From Vibrio sinensis (GTDB taxonomy: Bacteria > Pseudomonadota > Gammaproteobacteria > Enterobacterales > Vibrionaceae), in NCBI RefSeq assembly GCF_003605645.1, contig NZ_QVMU01000019.1, forward strand, positions 1 through 64,000: a stretch of DNA of 64,000 nucleotides, written 5' to 3'. The notes beneath the pieces are model-generated. The model did no database searches. It had not been told where the DNA came from and saw only the letters and a list, made by a program, of their open reading frames with translations. The position numbers were made by a program, and so were the translations under genes. Positions 1 through 8,123 of this stretch are shown here, in pieces. Positions within the stretch are counted from its first letter, which is position 1. Each line of letters opens with the position of its first letter.

Positions 1-2
1 AG

Positions 3-596
3 CATGCTCAAAGTGGTATAGTGATTGCCACTCAAACTCCGGATAAAATGAGGGAACATTTTGCCAGTCTGTTTCAGGCCATATTACTTGGCGAGTCCGT
101 GTTTTTCCCATTCTATCGCCCGGATTATTTAGGACCTATGTTGCCTAGATTGAATTCTGAAGAGCTTAATCTCATGCTGGCGGGGGGCTCGTTGTTATTA
201 AGAGGCGTCGATGGATGGAAAAACTATCATTCTAAAGATGTGAACGTTAGACCATTAAAGTCTAGTCCTTGGTGGGTGATTAAAGAGCACCATATCAGTG
301 ATGTTCCCAATATTGCATTACTTACCAGTAATGTCGAAAGTTGGTTATGGCAACATCAACCAGCGTTGATGCTGACAAAAATCGAGAACAATCACCCTCA
401 TTTTCAGACTGAATTTCAGCGTCTATTTTTAGATTTGGATGATGCGCAACCATTAATTATGCGAGTGGTCATGGCGGCTATTATCTTTGTGTATGGAGAG
501 GAGCCGCTTAACCATTCAGATATTCAAGAAGCTCTCGATAAAACCCAGAATGATGAATTACTTTTTGCCTTACGCTACACGTTCACTCAATTGTAA
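3..596 (+). CDS. DUF4123 family type VI secretion adaptor, 5' truncated by window edge
   Basis: The frame is open to the first base, so a GTG at 21 is probably internal and the true start lies outside the window. The visible ~198 residues look like the C-terminal part of a DUF4123 (Tap/TEC) protein, with a 'GESVFFPFYRP' segment typical of the family followed by a helical tail. Family knowledge: these adaptors load a specific effector onto VgrG. The gene lies 11 bp before a lipase gene and is followed by a putative immunity gene and a PAAR gene, the order expected of an orphan T6SS effector cassette. VgrG and Hcp would be expected just upstream. Domain assignment is by eye. Confidence 0.75.
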   Translation, partial: HAQSGIVIATQTPDKMREHFASLFQAILLGESVFFPFYRPDYLGPMLPRLNSEELNLMLAGGSLLLRGVDGWKNYHSKDVNVRPLKSSPWWVIKEHHISDVPNIALLTSNVESWLWQHQPALMLTKIENNHPHFQTEFQRLFLDLDDAQPLIMRVVMAAIIFVYGEEPLNHSDIQEALDKTQNDELLFALRYTFTQL

Positions 597-607
597 GGAC
601 TGACATT

Positions 608-2554
608 ATGACCATTGAGATGTATAACTATTGTCTATTGTGTAACCCTGAAGTGAATTGGCTACAGGTGGAATTTCGCAGTGAGCGAAACGAGTCTATT
701 CATGGGCTTAAGGTTACTATCACGAATCCCTCTACGGAGCAAAAGCACCACACCACCGCATCACAAGGTCGCGCTGTGTTTGAGAATATTGCGGCAGGCG
801 AATGGGTGGTTAGCGTTGAAACTGATACTCTTTTATCCACGGTGGAGCAATACGCAAGCCGTAAGGATGGGGAAGATTCTCTGGTTAAAGAATGGGCAAG
901 TGAAACGTTAGACCGAGATCAAGGCTCTAAAGCATACTATGCCATTTCTGTGGGGGATTTATGGGATACGCCGCCGGACGATGAGTTTTTAATGGATAAG
1001 CATGGGCCTTTAAGAGCTAACTATCGTGAAGATGCGAAAGGGTTGAGGACTTGCCATAATCGTGCATGTGTGTTGGAAATCAAGGCATTGCGTAGTTATC
1101 TCCCGATGATAGTGGATACAGATGAGTTTAATTTGGTTAATAGCTATACCTTTGCCTTGCTGTCGCAGTTAGCTTATGCCACTGATGACTTTAGTTTTGA
1201 TGACGGTAAGTCAACCGATGAAAAAGGTTCTTTGAGTACGGTTACTCGTCAATTGAAAAGTAAAAAAATCCCTGAGTATTCGAGTAGTTTAGGGGTTCAA
1301 TGGATTGTGCAAGAAGTGCCTTACAGTAAGTCGTTAAGCTGTAACTACTACGCTGACGCAAAGGTTGGTGCGGAAGGATACATTTTGTCAAATGACGATA
1401 TAGCGATTATTGGGGTTCGGGGGAGTGAGCCTTATTTCGGTAATAGGAACAAAACAGAAGACGTCAGACTTTGGGAAATAGTAAAAACGTCTTCAGGGAT
1501 GCAAGCTGTGGTGACGACAGTATTGGCTGATAAGTTTGGCGATATTGCTTATTCGCCAGCAGTGCAAGATTTTGCAGGAACGAACTTTGATGCCGCACAA
1601 ATAGCACCTCCGGAATTTGGAGGCGCTTATGTTCATCGAGGATTTTATCAATACGCAATGGCGTTTCGTAGTGCTATTGGTGATAAATTGGAACAAAATA
1701 AAAACAAAAAAATATATATATGTGGACACAGTTTGGGTGGCGCTGGAGCATTATTGCTTAGTGCGCTTATTCAAGATATGTATACACCAGTTACACTATG
1801 TTTGTATACCTATGGTATGCCGCGAACAGGTACACGAAGTTTTGTGGAGCGTTACCAAAACATATTGCATTATCGCCATGTTAATAATCACGACTTAGTT
1901 CCTCAAGTTCCTATGAGTTGGGTTAATACTGATTTAAGTGAAGGTGTTACGATTACTGACTTTTTTGGTAGTCGTGTCGCTCTCGCAAGAAAGATGTTAA
2001 GCGACAATGATAATGACAATTATCTACATCACGGACGCCTTTCGCAACTTATTACTTATGCTCCGTCCAAACAGGTATTGCTTACTCCACGACAGACTCA
2101 AATAACGATGCTTGATATAGCTAAAATGGCAAATGATGACTCTGTTGCATTGGTTGATGGGTTATGGGATGCGTCGATAGAAGATCATTCTATGGGACAG
2201 TATATACCCGGTTTATTGGATCAATTACAGAGCTTAAGTCAAGAAAGCTTGTATGAAAATTATCAGGGTTCGATAGATTTTATTAACGATGAAATTAAAA
2301 ATCTTAAACAGCGATACCACATCGTTAAAAAAGCGGATGTCGAGACATTAGGTGAGGTATATTCACCAGTTTTAGGGGCAAAAAGAGCGTTAATACAGAA
2401 AGAACTCTCGATTGTAAAAAATCAGCTTGAAAATCAGCATCAGGTGGTTAGTGAATTAACCCAAATAATGAATAATCCTGAGCGTTTACCGCTAAGTTTA
2501 CTTTTGGCTGCTAGCCAATCCTTACCTGAAGAGATAAGGGAACAGTTGCAATGA
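608..2554 (+). CDS. Type VI secretion lipase effector (class 3 lipase, Tle/TseL-like)
   Basis: 648 residues with a nucleophile elbow GHSLGG at 373-378, the catalytic serine being Ser375, as in alpha/beta-hydrolase class 3 lipases. The N-terminal ~170 residues precede the lipase fold and the C-terminal ~130 residues are helical and rich in Q/E/L, possibly coiled coil. Length and neighbours match Vibrio phospholipase effectors such as TseL: a DUF4123 adaptor upstream and a candidate immunity gene that overlaps it by 4 bp (ATGA). Inferred role: phospholipid hydrolysis in a target cell after T6SS delivery with the cognate VgrG. The catalytic Asp and His were not assigned. Confidence 0.85.
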   Translation: MTIEMYNYCLLCNPEVNWLQVEFRSERNESIHGLKVTITNPSTEQKHHTTASQGRAVFENIAAGEWVVSVETDTLLSTVEQYASRKDGEDSLVKEWASETLDRDQGSKAYYAISVGDLWDTPPDDEFLMDKHGPLRANYREDAKGLRTCHNRACVLEIKALRSYLPMIVDTDEFNLVNSYTFALLSQLAYATDDFSFDDGKSTDEKGSLSTVTRQLKSKKIPEYSSSLGVQWIVQEVPYSKSLSCNYYADAKVGAEGYILSNDDIAIIGVRGSEPYFGNRNKTEDVRLWEIVKTSSGMQAVVTTVLADKFGDIAYSPAVQDFAGTNFDAAQIAPPEFGGAYVHRGFYQYAMAFRSAIGDKLEQNKNKKIYICGHSLGGAGALLLSALIQDMYTPVTLCLYTYGMPRTGTRSFVERYQNILHYRHVNNHDLVPQVPMSWVNTDLSEGVTITDFFGSRVALARKMLSDNDNDNYLHHGRLSQLITYAPSKQVLLTPRQTQITMLDIAKMANDDSVALVDGLWDASIEDHSMGQYIPGLLDQLQSLSQESLYENYQGSIDFINDEIKNLKQRYHIVKKADVETLGEVYSPVLGAKRALIQKELSIVKNQLENQHQVVSELTQIMNNPERLPLSLLLAASQSLPEEIREQLQ

Positions 2555-3249
2555 TTTGGTTTGGTATAAAAAGAATTGGAGTGATATTTACTGGGCTTAT
2601 TATTTTTATCGTTGCTGTTTTTTTTGGAGCGGGTATTGGTAATGATCTACACTCCCAACCGTTTATCCGTATATCAGGTGCTAAGCCCGATGATGCGACA
2701 GTAAAGGCTTGGGCAAATTATGGGGTCAAAGGGGATGAGTGTGAGTCGTACTCATATGATTTGTTTGGTCGCAAGGCATTTAGAGGTGGGAAAAGTACGG
2801 TGTTTTTTCCGAAAAATCATGCTGATGACGTTAATCAATTTGAAATAAGAATACCTTATAAAACTTATACGAACAGTGATAATTGTATCGTAGAGCTGCG
2901 AGATGTCACTGTTGAAGCTTATAATTTATTCGATACTGTTGGCTTTGCACAGTTACGTATTGCCAAAGCAGATAATACTTATAGGAAAGGAACTATTGAA
3001 TTAAAAGAACAAATCACAGCAAAAAACTGTAATGGTAAGTTATACCAATGGTCAAAAAATATTTGGAAAGGAATTATTGGTTGCCAATATTTTGTTAGTG
3101 AAAAACAAATCTCAAAAAAATCTGAAACTAATGCTAAAAGTGTCTATTTTGATTTCTCTCAGTTCAATGATGAAACCATTATCAATTATGATATTTTGGC
3201 GGGAGAAAACTATCGCAGCACACCTCTCGACCCGCAGACAGGAGAGTAA
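2551..3249 (+). CDS. Putative immunity protein to the lipase effector
   Basis: 232 residues. An N-terminal hydrophobic segment (about residues 8-28) predicts either a signal anchor or a signal peptide, placing the remainder in the periplasm, where a lipase effector would act. There is no recognisable enzymatic motif; the body contains several cysteines (for example GDECESY and NDNCIVE) that could form disulfides. Its ATG overlaps the lipase stop codon, so translation is probably coupled, and PAAR follows 2 bp later. Function is assigned from position only; sequence similarity to TsiV1 was not tested. Confidence 0.65.
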   Translation: MIWFGIKRIGVIFTGLIIFIVAVFFGAGIGNDLHSQPFIRISGAKPDDATVKAWANYGVKGDECESYSYDLFGRKAFRGGKSTVFFPKNHADDVNQFEIRIPYKTYTNSDNCIVELRDVTVEAYNLFDTVGFAQLRIAKADNTYRKGTIELKEQITAKNCNGKLYQWSKNIWKGIIGCQYFVSEKQISKKSETNAKSVYFDFSQFNDETIINYDILAGENYRSTPLDPQTGE

Positions 3250-3251
3250 CT

Positions 3252-3536
3252 ATGGCAAAAGGCGCATTAGTTGGTGATGTGGGCTCTGAACATGATGGTT
3301 ATCCACCAACCCCTATCATATCGGGCTCACCAACGGTTAAAATTGATGGAAAAGCAGTTGCTAGATTAGGTGATCCATTAGAAGCACACGATAAATCAAA
3401 ACACCCTAAACATTCGAGAGCGATAAGTGCGGGCTCAAAGACGGTTATGATTGATGGAAAATCTGCTGCTCGGGTCGGTGATGCCATTTCGTGTGGTGGA
3501 GTGATCATTGGTGGTTCATCCGTCAATATTGGTTAA
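3252..3536 (+). CDS. PAAR domain protein (T6SS spike tip)
   Basis: 94 residues composed almost entirely of a PAAR domain: repeats such as 'SPTVKIDGKAVARLGDP' and 'SKTVMIDGKSAARVGD', glycine-rich turns, and the typical 'CGGVIIGGSSVNIG' ending. PAAR proteins sharpen the VgrG spike and help carry effectors. It is the last gene of the effector cassette, 2 bp after the putative immunity gene, and is followed by a hairpin terminator. Confidence 0.9.
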   Translation: MAKGALVGDVGSEHDGYPPTPIISGSPTVKIDGKAVARLGDPLEAHDKSKHPKHSRAISAGSKTVMIDGKSAARVGDAISCGGVIIGGSSVNIG

Positions 3537-3545
3537 ATTAACCAG

Positions 3546-3576
3546 CCTCTTAATCGTTTTCTTAACGACTAAGAGG
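3546..3576. terminator. Bidirectional hairpin terminator between PAAR and recombinase genes
   Basis: CCTCTTAATCGTT, a short loop, then AACGACTAAGAGG: a 13-bp stem with one mismatch. It covers the last codons of the leftward recombinase gene and sits just after PAAR, so it can serve convergent transcripts. Confidence 0.6.
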
Positions 3577-4144
3577 TTTCGTTAAGCAAATTGTTTCGTT
3601 TAGCTTTCGCCCTCTGAACCGTTGATAGTCCACAGCTAAGCTCTTTGGCCACAGCTCTTAGTGATAAGCCTGTGGCTAACAATTCGTTGATCTTGTCATA
3701 ACGATCTAGGTCTGCTTTCCTTCCAAACTGCACACCTTTATCTCTTGCCTTAGCAATACCCTCTAATCGACGTTCGTTGATGATGGCTCGCTCGAACTCT
3801 GCAACAGCGCCTAACATGTTCAACATCAGATCTTGAAAAGGGCTTGCCTCACCACTGAATGTTAAATTTTCTTTATGAAATTGAATGGTGCAGCCTTTTT
3901 TATTGATTTCATCAATAAGCTGTCTTAGGTCTTTTAAGTTTCTTGCAAGTCTATCAATGGAATGAACATTTATATGGTCACCTGAATCCGCAAAACTCAA
4001 CATTGCTTCTAAAGCTGGGCGCTCTCTACTTTTACCGGATGCCTTATCTATAAATTGCCTGTCGCAGGGAACGTTAACAAGTTGACGTTCGGTATTTTGA
4101 ATTTTTGTTGACACGCGAAGATAATTGAAGGTTAGTTTTCTCAT
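3569..4144 (-). CDS. Serine site-specific recombinase (resolvase/invertase family)
   Basis: 191 residues, the usual size of a small serine resolvase. The N-terminus carries the catalytic motif YLRVST with nucleophile Ser12, then 'RPALEAMLSF', 'IDRLARNLKDL' and 'MLNMLGAVAEFERAIINER', all typical of the catalytic domain and its E helix. The C-terminus has a helix-turn-helix (about 155-178, 'SLRAVAKELSCGLSTVQRAK'). It converges on the T6SS cassette. It could be a plasmid or transposon dimer resolvase or a remnant of the event that brought in the cassette; no flanking res sites or transposon ends were identified. Confidence 0.88.
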   Translation of the reverse strand: MRKLTFNYLRVSTKIQNTERQLVNVPCDRQFIDKASGKSRERPALEAMLSFADSGDHINVHSIDRLARNLKDLRQLIDEINKKGCTIQFHKENLTFSGEASPFQDLMLNMLGAVAEFERAIINERRLEGIAKARDKGVQFGRKADLDRYDKINELLATGLSLRAVAKELSCGLSTVQRAKAKRNNLLNETS

Positions 4145-4350
4145 TTTGTGCTCATTACTTTAAATATGATGCGAGTATAGTAGCGAAAAGAAAATAGAAC
4201 ACAACTATTGAATACGCGAATTTATTGACTTGAGCGCTTTTTCAAAAAATGGAGGTAAAGTGCTCGTATATAACTATATGAGAGTACGGGGTGGGTGATA
4301 GGCTCCTTGGCGTCATATCAATATGTTTTTTTGATAATGGGATGTGGATG

Positions 4351-4396
4351 TTTTACTTGTGTAAAATATGGGATTTGTTATGCTTGGGTATAATAT
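4351..4396 (+). promoter_or_regulatory. Candidate promoter/operator of the toxin-antitoxin operon
   Basis: A perfect TATAAT at 4389-4394 lies 28 bp before the antitoxin ATG. Upstream is a palindrome TTTTAC-ttgt-GTAAAA (4351-4366), a plausible operator for the autoregulating antitoxin. No convincing -35 hexamer is seen at normal spacing. Confidence 0.4.
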
Positions 4397-4421
4397 TAAT
4401 TGAAAGCTAATGAGTGGATAT

Positions 4422-4673
4422 ATGAGTACTGTGATTGTACGCCAATCTGGTGGTGCAAATATTGTGAGTATCCCAAAAGCCATCGTGCAAACACTTAACT
4501 TGCAAGTAGGTTCAAAACTGGAACTGTCAATTATTGATAATAAGATTGTGTTGACCCCCGTTGATGAAAATTTATCGTTGGAAGTTCTATTGGCCGACAG
4601 TCCAAAAGAGAGTTTTATCATGACAGAAGATGATAAAGAATGGATGGATGCTAACGCATTGGTAAGGAGATAA
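4422..4673 (+). CDS. Antitoxin, MazE/AbrB-like (ChpS/PemI type)
   Basis: 83 residues from the chosen ATG; an in-frame ATG at 4410 would add four residues, but the homology-like region begins at 'STVIVRQSGGANIVSIPKAIV', typical of AbrB/MazE swapped-hairpin DNA-binding domains. The acidic C-terminal tail (about 60-83) is the part that normally wraps the toxin. It precedes a MazF-like gene by 4 bp. Such antitoxins neutralise the ribonuclease and repress their own operon. Confidence 0.85.
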   Translation: MSTVIVRQSGGANIVSIPKAIVQTLNLQVGSKLELSIIDNKIVLTPVDENLSLEVLLADSPKESFIMTEDDKEWMDANALVRR

Positions 4674-4677
4674 TGTG

Positions 4678-5007
4678 ATGTATGTACCCGATAAAGGAGA
4701 CATTGTTTCACTTGACTTTAATGTGAACGTAGAAAAAGAAAGAAGAAAGTCGCGTTGTGTATTGGTCGTTTCTCGCAAAAGGTTCAATGAGCATACAGGG
4801 CTCGTCATCGTTGTTCCGATAACTCACGTTACGAGAGGAATCAAACTCGAAGTGGTTTTACCTAAAGCGTTATCAACACAAGGCTCTATCCTTGTTCATC
4901 AGGTTAAATCAATCGATTTATCCAACCGCCAGGTTAACTTCATTGAGAAAGCCCCTCAATCAATCACTGATAAAGTGACTGAATTGACTAAAATCATTAT
5001 CTCGTAA
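4678..5007 (+). CDS. Toxin, MazF/PemK/ChpB-like endoribonuclease
   Basis: 109 residues from an ATG 8 bp after TAAGGAGA; a GTG one codon upstream is possible. Family signatures are 'VPDKGDIVSLDF', 'RKSRCVLVVSRKRFNEHTGLVIVVPIT', 'GSILVHQVKSIDLSNRQ', corresponding to the SH3-like barrel and catalytic Arg/Thr region of MazF/ChpB toxins. The usual 'RPALV' is 'SRCVLV' here. The operon with the AbrB-like antitoxin is a type II toxin-antitoxin, probably stabilising the element. Confidence 0.88.
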   Translation: MYVPDKGDIVSLDFNVNVEKERRKSRCVLVVSRKRFNEHTGLVIVVPITHVTRGIKLEVVLPKALSTQGSILVHQVKSIDLSNRQVNFIEKAPQSITDKVTELTKIIIS

Positions 5008-5020
5008 TAGTTGTTGTTCT

Positions 5021-6355
5021 ATGTATAAAAAATTTGATGATATTAAAATCCCACCTCGTTCTATCGAGGCTGAGCAATCCGTAATTGGTGGCATACTTTT
5101 AGATAACGAGCGATGGTGCTCTGTTAGTGAGTGTCTATCGAAAGCGGATTTCTACACTCTTCCACACCGCCTTATTTATGATGCTATCAGTACCTTATTT
5201 GATAATAGAATTCCGGTTGATCTTATTACGTTATCTGAATGTTTGGAGCAAAGAGGACAATTAGATGACGTCGGGGGATTTGCTTACCTAGCCGATCTTG
5301 CCAAGAACACACCAAGTGCGGCTAACATTATGGCTTATGCTGAGATTGTGGCAGAGCGCTCGATGCTGCGTCATATGATATTAGCCGCCAATGAAATTGC
5401 GGATTCGGCATATAATACACAAGGTCGACAGTTAGAAGAGCTATTGGATCTGGCAGAGAATAAGGTTCTTTCAATATCAGAGTCTCGCATTAAGCGTGAT
5501 AATCTTTTTGATGGAAAAAGCCTAATTACAGAAACAATAGAGCGATTTAAATCCAGTAGTCGCAACACCATTACAGGCATGAGAACCGGCTTTGATGAGA
5601 TCGATGCAATGACGTTAGGATTGCAGCCCTCTGATTTTGTGGTTATCGCTGCTAGACCATCACATGGTAAAACAACAATGGCACTTAATATTTGTGAAAG
5701 CGCCATTATGGAAGAAGATAAACCGGTTTTGCTTTTTTCTCTTGAAATGCCAAAGTATCAAATCATGGATAAATTAGTTTCTTCGCTTTCACGAGTCAGT
5801 TTAACCAAGATAAAAACAGGACAATTGGATAATGATCAAGAAGCTCAACTAAACTCGGCGTTAGGGCTTTTGGAATGGAAACCGAATTTCTATATTGATG
5901 ATAGTGCTGGTTTAACTCCGGCAGAGATGAGAGCAAAAACGCGACGGATTGCTCGCGAGCATGGTGGGTTATCGATGATAGTGGTGGACTACTTACAGTT
6001 GATGCGAGTCCCCGCATTAGCCGATAACCGAACATTAGAAATCTCAGAAATTTCGCGCTCGTTAAAGGCCTTGGCCAAAGAGTTTAATGTACCGGTTGTC
6101 GCTCTGTCGCAGTTAAACCGATCTCTAGAGCAACGCCCTGATAAGCGTCCTATTAACTCGGATTTACGTGATTCAGGCGCAATAGAACAAGATGCTGATC
6201 TTATCATGTTTATTTACCGAGATGAGCTGTATAACGAAAGAAGCAAGTACAAAGGAATGGCTGAAATCATTGTAGGTAAACAGCGTAATGGGCCTGTTGG
6301 TAACGTTAGACTTCGATTTAATGGTGATATATCTCGATTCGATAATCTACAATAA
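5021..6355 (+). CDS. DnaB-type replicative helicase
   Basis: 444 residues with the DnaB layout: N-terminal domain ('PRSIEAEQSVIGGILLD', about 12-110), linker, and RecA-like helicase core with Walker A 'ARPSHGKTT' at about 210-218, Walker B 'MIVVDYLQLM' and 'VVALSQLNRSLEQRPDKRP...LRDSGAIEQDAD'. The Walker A carries His where chromosomal DnaB usually has Met or Gly. It starts 13 bp after the toxin gene. Many GI-type ICEs carry an element-borne dnaB near one end; a ParA partner is not seen here. It could unwind the element during replication or transfer. Confidence 0.92.
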   Translation: MYKKFDDIKIPPRSIEAEQSVIGGILLDNERWCSVSECLSKADFYTLPHRLIYDAISTLFDNRIPVDLITLSECLEQRGQLDDVGGFAYLADLAKNTPSAANIMAYAEIVAERSMLRHMILAANEIADSAYNTQGRQLEELLDLAENKVLSISESRIKRDNLFDGKSLITETIERFKSSSRNTITGMRTGFDEIDAMTLGLQPSDFVVIAARPSHGKTTMALNICESAIMEEDKPVLLFSLEMPKYQIMDKLVSSLSRVSLTKIKTGQLDNDQEAQLNSALGLLEWKPNFYIDDSAGLTPAEMRAKTRRIAREHGGLSMIVVDYLQLMRVPALADNRTLEISEISRSLKALAKEFNVPVVALSQLNRSLEQRPDKRPINSDLRDSGAIEQDADLIMFIYRDELYNERSKYKGMAEIIVGKQRNGPVGNVRLRFNGDISRFDNLQ

Positions 6356-6422
6356 ACCTACAGTTTAGTCGTTACTTCCTTTGCTAAGGACTGAATATAA
6401 AGGTATAGGGGACTAGACTTTT

Positions 6423-6458
6423 TTGAACCCAAGCAATAATGAATTTATTTGGGTTCAA
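6423..6458. repeat. 10-bp perfect inverted repeat downstream of dnaB
   Basis: TTGAACCCAA at 6423-6432 and TTGGGTTCAA at 6449-6458, separated by 16 AT-rich bases. A T-run precedes the left arm, so it could terminate leftward transcripts, or it may be a protein-binding site. Its role for dnaB is uncertain because no U-tract follows on the + strand. Confidence 0.5.
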
Positions 6459-6494
6459 TTTAGTTATATATGAATAATAGTCACTTAAATCGAA

Positions 6495-6524
6495 TTTCAT
6501 TGGCTAAATATTTTCTGCTACAAT
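6495..6524 (+). promoter_or_regulatory. Promoter for the 6.5-kb structured RNA
   Basis: TTTCAT (6495-6500), 18 bp, then TACAAT (6519-6524) preceded by TGC, an extended -10. It lies about 15 bp before the first helix of the structured RNA and faces it. Confidence 0.5.
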
Positions 6525-6530
6525 ACCCGT

Positions 6531-6670
6531 GAAAGAGCCCAGTGTTGGCTCTCAACACTAAGCACACGGGAACTACACAGCCCTTAAATCGCTTTCTGAA
6601 ACGTGTCGCGGCCTTCTGGCTGGAAAGCTTCTTCAACTTTGTTCCTCAATAGAGGGATATAACTGACTGT
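6531..6670 (+). ncRNA. Structured RNA, copy A (paralogue of the DUF3577 leader RNA)
   Basis: No coding frame is present. It shares with 25066-25192 the blocks AAGCACACGGGAACTACAC (6560-6578), CCCTTAAATCGCTTTCTGA (6581-6599), ACGTGTCGCGG and TGGAAAGCTT. Between the blocks are helices whose sequence differs from the other copy while pairing is kept: AGTGTT/AACACT (6541-6559), GCC/GGC (6611-6620), TTCCTC/GAGGGA (6642-6657). The block GCTTTC (6591-6596) pairs with GAAAGC (6623-6628). It continues without an ORF to the module at 6827 and the terminator at 6920, so one RNA of about 400 nt is likely. Confidence 0.7.
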
Positions 6671-6826
6671 TGGCCACTGTGCCAAATCAACTATCTCGAT
6701 GCTACTCGATCGAACCTCAACTACTGGTCTATGTGATCGGTAACTCACTATCTGATGCAATGGTTCTGAGGGGGACTACTGTGTCAATTTCTACTTTTAG
6801 GAGAGATTCTTAAATTTGTTACTGTC

Positions 6827-6910
6827 GTCAGCTCAATGCTGACAAGCTTAAATCATGCTTGAATGATTAATTCGTGGGTCGGCCACGTCACCGTGAGGTG
6901 TAACTTAAGA
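6827..6910 (+). ncRNA. Four-hairpin 3' RNA module, copy 1
   Basis: Hairpins in order: GTCAG/CTGAC (6827-6843), AATCAT/ATGATT (6851-6868), CGTGG/CCACG (6873-6887), CACC/GGTG (6889-6900), with CTTAA and TTAAG flanking. The same order, linkers and loop positions recur at 8559-8645 behind hok. It is followed at once by a rho-independent terminator. It seems to be the 3' end of the RNA that starts near 6531. Confidence 0.65.
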
Positions 6911-6919
6911 CTGTTTAGT

Positions 6920-6955
6920 AAAAGGCCTGCATTTGATGCGGGCCTTTTGCGTTTT
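6920..6955 (+). terminator. Rho-independent terminator of the 6.5-kb structured RNA
   Basis: AAAAGGCC ... GGCCTTTT with an inner TGCAT/ATGCG extension, followed by GCGTTTT. It ends the gene-free transcript before the KfrA operator region. Confidence 0.75.
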
Positions 6956-6975
6956 AGGGGATTAGTAATAAAGCA

Positions 6976-7010
6976 AACGAACGGTGTTCGTTCGTATTGT
7001 GCGTTCGTTC
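6976..7010 (+). promoter_or_regulatory. Operator repeats upstream of the KfrA-like gene
   Basis: AACGAAC-ggt-GTTCGTT (6976-6992) is an inverted repeat, followed by another GTTCGTTC at 7003-7010, 25 bp before the chosen start. KfrA proteins repress their own gene by binding upstream repeats, so this is the likely autoregulatory site. Confidence 0.5.
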
Positions 7011-7034
7011 TTTTTGCGTTATTATGTCGATATT

Positions 7035-7997
7035 ATGAGCAATTTGAGAGCCGTTGATATGAGTACCGATAACACACAAGAGCGAATTAATGAGATTTGT
7101 AATGAGCTTTACAGTAAAGGCGAGAAGGTCAGTGTTCGAGTTATTCTAACTTTTTTGCCCGATATATCGAGTACGTCTACGGTTCATAAGTATTACGCTA
7201 ACTGGCGTAAAGAGCTTGAGGCTAATGAGAAATCTCTTTATGACAAGTTGGGTTTTAGCTCAGAATTTACACAAATGTTCATGAATGAGATCTCGCGTTT
7301 TAGCGTTGAAGCAGAACAGCGCTATAAAGGCATGGCTGACGAAGCGAACGAGCAGCGTGATATGGCCATCGACGAGTTATCAAAAGCCGAAGAGCGATTG
7401 TATAAACAAAATGCTGTCGTTGAGCAGCAAGACAAAGATATTGTTCGACTAAAATCCGAAAGTAGTCAGCAGCTTAATCATTATGAAGCTGAAATGAGCA
7501 AGATCGAACAATCCCATGAAGTTCTGACGCTAGAATTGCGCCAACGAATTGCGCAATTGGAAAAAGATCTGGTTGATTCGACCAAGGCTAATGAGTCATT
7601 GCGTACTGAGTTAGCTAAATCGGAGCTTAAATTAGAAAGCAACCAGGACTATGTCGATGAAGTCAAAGCAAAGCAGGGGCAGATCGAAGAGCGCAATGTT
7701 TCATTGCAAACTGAAAATCATGATCTGGCACAGCAAGTCACTAAGTTATCCACACAATTAGAAGGTTCAGCTTCTATCGCTAGTACAATGGAAAAACGGA
7801 TTGTGGACTTTGAAACACAACATAGTTCGTTAGTCTCAAAAGCAACGACGATGGAAGCAAACTACCAATCCGCCTTGAATGAATTGCGTGAGGTTAAGGC
7901 ACAAGCACAGTCGCAAAGTCAGAAGATTGGGTCGCTAGAAGAGATTAATCTGCAGCAGAAACGCTATATTGATAAGTTTGAATCACAGGTTGACTAA
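7035..7997 (+). CDS. KfrA-like DNA-binding coiled-coil protein
   Basis: 320 residues from ATG 7035; an in-frame ATG at 7059 is an alternative. The N-terminus ('ERINEICNELYSKGEKVSVRVILTFLPDISSTSTVHKYYANWRKE') matches the plasmid replication region DNA-binding domain of KfrA, in which an HTH recognises upstream repeats. From about residue 80 to the end it is a long alpha-helical coiled coil rich in E, Q, K, S. KfrA proteins support plasmid maintenance and repress their own promoter. Upstream GTTCGTTC repeats fit that. It is a plasmid-like gene, between two RNA-based modules. Confidence 0.82.
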   Translation: MSNLRAVDMSTDNTQERINEICNELYSKGEKVSVRVILTFLPDISSTSTVHKYYANWRKELEANEKSLYDKLGFSSEFTQMFMNEISRFSVEAEQRYKGMADEANEQRDMAIDELSKAEERLYKQNAVVEQQDKDIVRLKSESSQQLNHYEAEMSKIEQSHEVLTLELRQRIAQLEKDLVDSTKANESLRTELAKSELKLESNQDYVDEVKAKQGQIEERNVSLQTENHDLAQQVTKLSTQLEGSASIASTMEKRIVDFETQHSSLVSKATTMEANYQSALNELREVKAQAQSQSQKIGSLEEINLQQKRYIDKFESQVD

Positions 7998-8123
7998 TTA
8001 TTAACCATCCCCAGCTTATGCACTTTTTTTGTGAGTAAGTGAGGAAATTAGTGTCAATTCAATGTGATGGAGTTAGGCGTATAAAGATAGATTTAGCGGT
8101 GATAATTCTGATAGAATCACATT

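Noticed and set aside
6660..6830. Small ORF inside the 6.5-kb non-coding transcript
   Set aside because: ATGs in this stretch are followed within a few codons by stops; no Hok-like or other peptide is seen.
6531..6955. Group I or II intron or retron RNA
   Set aside because: No intron-encoded protein, reverse transcriptase or diagnostic catalytic core sequence is visible.
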